From contig NZ_JAGIBG010000006.1 in the NCBI RefSeq assembly GCF_017744435.1, positions 62,001 through 126,000 of the forward strand: a DNA stretch of 64,000 bases, given 5' to 3'. Position 1 is the first letter of the stretch, and each line of letters begins with the position of its first letter. A model generated the notes under the pieces. It was given only the letters and a program-made list of their open reading frames with translations. It searched no databases and had not been told where the DNA came from. This stretch comes from Pseudomonas sp. GTDB taxonomy: Bacteria > Pseudomonadota > Gammaproteobacteria > Pseudomonadales > Pseudomonadaceae. Positions 62,732 through 64,000 of the stretch are shown one piece after another. Position numbers and translations under genes: made by a program.

Positions 62732-64000
62732 ATGGCGCAGAACGAATCGGTTGATGTGGTACTGGTAGGCGCGGGCATCATGAGTGCCACCCTGGCCGTA
62801 CTGCTCAAGGAGCTTGACCCGACCCTGAAGCTTGAGGTCGTCGAGGCAATGGACTCCGGAGCCGCGGAAAGCTCCAACCCCTGGAACAACGCAGGCACCG
62901 GCCACGCCGGCCTGTGCGAGCTGAACTACACGCCCCAGGCCGCCGATGGCAGCATCGACATCAAGAAGGCCGTGCACATCAACACCCAGTTCGAGGTCTC
63001 GCGCCAGTTCTGGGCTTACCTGAGCAAGAAGAGCACCTTCGGCTCGGCACGTGCATTCATCAACCCGGTCCCGCACCTGAGCTACGTCGAAGGTGACAAG
63101 GGTGTGTCCTTCCTCAAGAAGCGCTTCGAGCTGCTCAAGCAGCACCACGCCTTCGCCGAGATGGAATACACCGAAGACAAGGCCGTGATGAAGGAGTGGA
63201 TGCCGCTGATGATGCCAGGCCGCCCGGCCGACCAGCACATCGCCGCCACCCGCGTGGCCAAAGGCACCGACGTCAACTTCGGGGCACTGACCAACAAGCT
63301 GCTCAAGGTGCTGGGCGACAGCGCGGACGCGCAGGTCAAGTACAGCAAGAAAGTCGTCGGCCTGCGCCGTAACGGCAGCGGCTGGACCGTGAGCATCAAG
63401 GACGTCAACAGCGGCGGTGCCCGCGAAGTCGACGCCCGCTTCGTGTTCCTCGGCGCTGGCGGCGCGGCGCTGCCGCTGCTGCAACTGTCCGGCATCCCGG
63501 AAAGCAAAGGCTTCGGCGGCTTCCCGGTGAGCGGCCAGTGGCTGCGTTGCGACAACCCGGAAATCGTCAAGCAGCACCAGGCCAAGGTGTACAGCCAGGC
63601 GGCGGTCGGCGCACCGCCGATGTCGGTACCGCACCTGGACACCCGTGTGGTGGACGGCAAGACTTCGCTGCTGTTCGGCCCCTACGCCGGTTTCACCACC
63701 AAGTTCCTCAAGCACGGCTCGTTGATGGACCTGCCGCTGTCGGTGCGCATGGGCAACATCGGCCCGATGCTGGCTGTGGCCCGTGACAACATGGACCTGA
63801 CCAAGTACCTGGTCAGCGAAGTGATGCAGTCGATGGAACAGCGCCTGGAGTCCCTGCGCCGCTTCTACCCACAGGCCAAAGCCGAAGACTGGCGCCTGGA
63901 AGTGGCTGGTCAACGCGTGCAGATCATCAAGAAGGACCCGAAGAAAGGCGGCATCCTGCAGTTCGGTACCGAGCTGGTCTCGGCACAGGACGGCAGCCTG
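62732..64000 (+). CDS. mqo: Malate:quinone oxidoreductase, 5' part
   Basis: The first 423 codons of a FAD-dependent membrane-associated malate dehydrogenase that feeds electrons to the quinone pool. The FAD-binding [20 protein letters not shown] is at the N-terminus, followed by [20 protein letters not shown], typical of Mqo, and [20 protein letters not shown] later. The frame is open to the window end, with the gene about four-fifths present (the family is about 500 residues). ATG 62732 has GGAG nine bases upstream. Confidence 0.95.
   Translation, partial: MAQNESVDVVLVGAGIMSATLAVLLKELDPTLKLEVVEAMDSGAAESSNPWNNAGTGHAGLCELNYTPQAADGSIDIKKAVHINTQFEVSRQFWAYLSKKSTFGSARAFINPVPHLSYVEGDKGVSFLKKRFELLKQHHAFAEMEYTEDKAVMKEWMPLMMPGRPADQHIAATRVAKGTDVNFGALTNKLLKVLGDSADAQVKYSKKVVGLRRNGSGWTVSIKDVNSGGAREVDARFVFLGAGGAALPLLQLSGIPESKGFGGFPVSGQWLRCDNPEIVKQHQAKVYSQAAVGAPPMSVPHLDTRVVDGKTSLLFGPYAGFTTKFLKHGSLMDLPLSVRMGNIGPMLAVARDNMDLTKYLVSEVMQSMEQRLESLRRFYPQAKAEDWRLEVAGQRVQIIKKDPKKGGILQFGTELVSAQDGSL

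Overview
The window is GC-rich chromosomal DNA with the gene content and codon use of a Pseudomonas, most likely the Pseudomonas putida group. Grounds for this are the fruBKA/fruR locus with the exact P. putida FruR/Cra operator word, the ampDE, nadC, trxB, pta and slyD neighbourhood, a mazEF pair, the DUF1302/DUF1329 pair and many REP palindromes built on GTGGGAGCGGG. The gene order resembles what I remember of the KT2440 interval from mqo to the LapF-type type I secretion genes. That match is from memory and was not searched. I see no prophage, integron, transposase, CRISPR array, rRNA or tRNA, so this reads as core chromosome with a few lineage-specific cassettes.

Layout: 1-1828 is the tail of a type I secretion system (ABC exporter and HlyD adaptor). 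2061-4101 carries cheV, a small exported protein and a YkgJ-type cysteine-cluster protein. 4228-4980 is a DUF6124/DUF3077 two-gene cassette read leftward behind a long structured leader. 5188-11481 is an RND efflux operon (adaptor, pump) with its own OmpR/CusS-type two-component pair. 11782-16075 holds a small exported protein, an OprD-family porin, a diguanylate cyclase and two small conserved proteins. 16180-23001 is the complete fructose PTS (fruB, fruK, fruA) with divergent fruR, followed by a TatD-type hydrolase. 23903-29778 has a chemoreceptor, ampD-ampE and a DUF1631 protein. 30024-32929 has nadC, trxB and cysZ. 33019-37851 contains a soluble BdlA-like PAS-PAS chemoreceptor, a glycosyltransferase, an Old Yellow Enzyme and a glutathione peroxidase. 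37998-42439 has slyD, a DUF3565 protein, pta, an OmpA-type lipoprotein and a metallo-beta-lactamase-fold hydrolase.

The rest: 42459-43057 is a mazEF toxin-antitoxin operon. 43250-45546 is a histidine kinase with a receiver-TPR partner. 45722-53980 has a MalT-type LuxR regulator, the DUF1329/DUF1302 envelope pair and a fatty acyl-CoA ligase. 54144-57005 has hydroxypyruvate reductase, rsmC and a manganese exporter behind a yybP-ykoY riboswitch. 57045-62127 carries envelope lipoproteins, a divergent SRAP protein, small zinc-ribbon and DUF2007 proteins and an acyltransferase. 62732 to the end is the 5' part of mqo, preceded by 604 nt without a convincing gene.

Working together: fruR senses fructose metabolism and represses the adjacent PTS operon through a site placed in the fruB promoter spacer. 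The RND pump is probably controlled by the response regulator in its own operon through CTGTCA repeats. c-di-GMP and adhesion themes recur (type I secretion, diguanylate cyclase, BdlA-like sensor). The strongest signals outside ordinary gene annotation are Pho-box-like repeat arrays (before the glycosyltransferase and the RND operon), an explicit alternative pairing in the manganese riboswitch, a structured leader before DUF6124, an orphan plus-strand terminator at 52199, and an apparent Asn/His active-site exchange in the SRAP protein.
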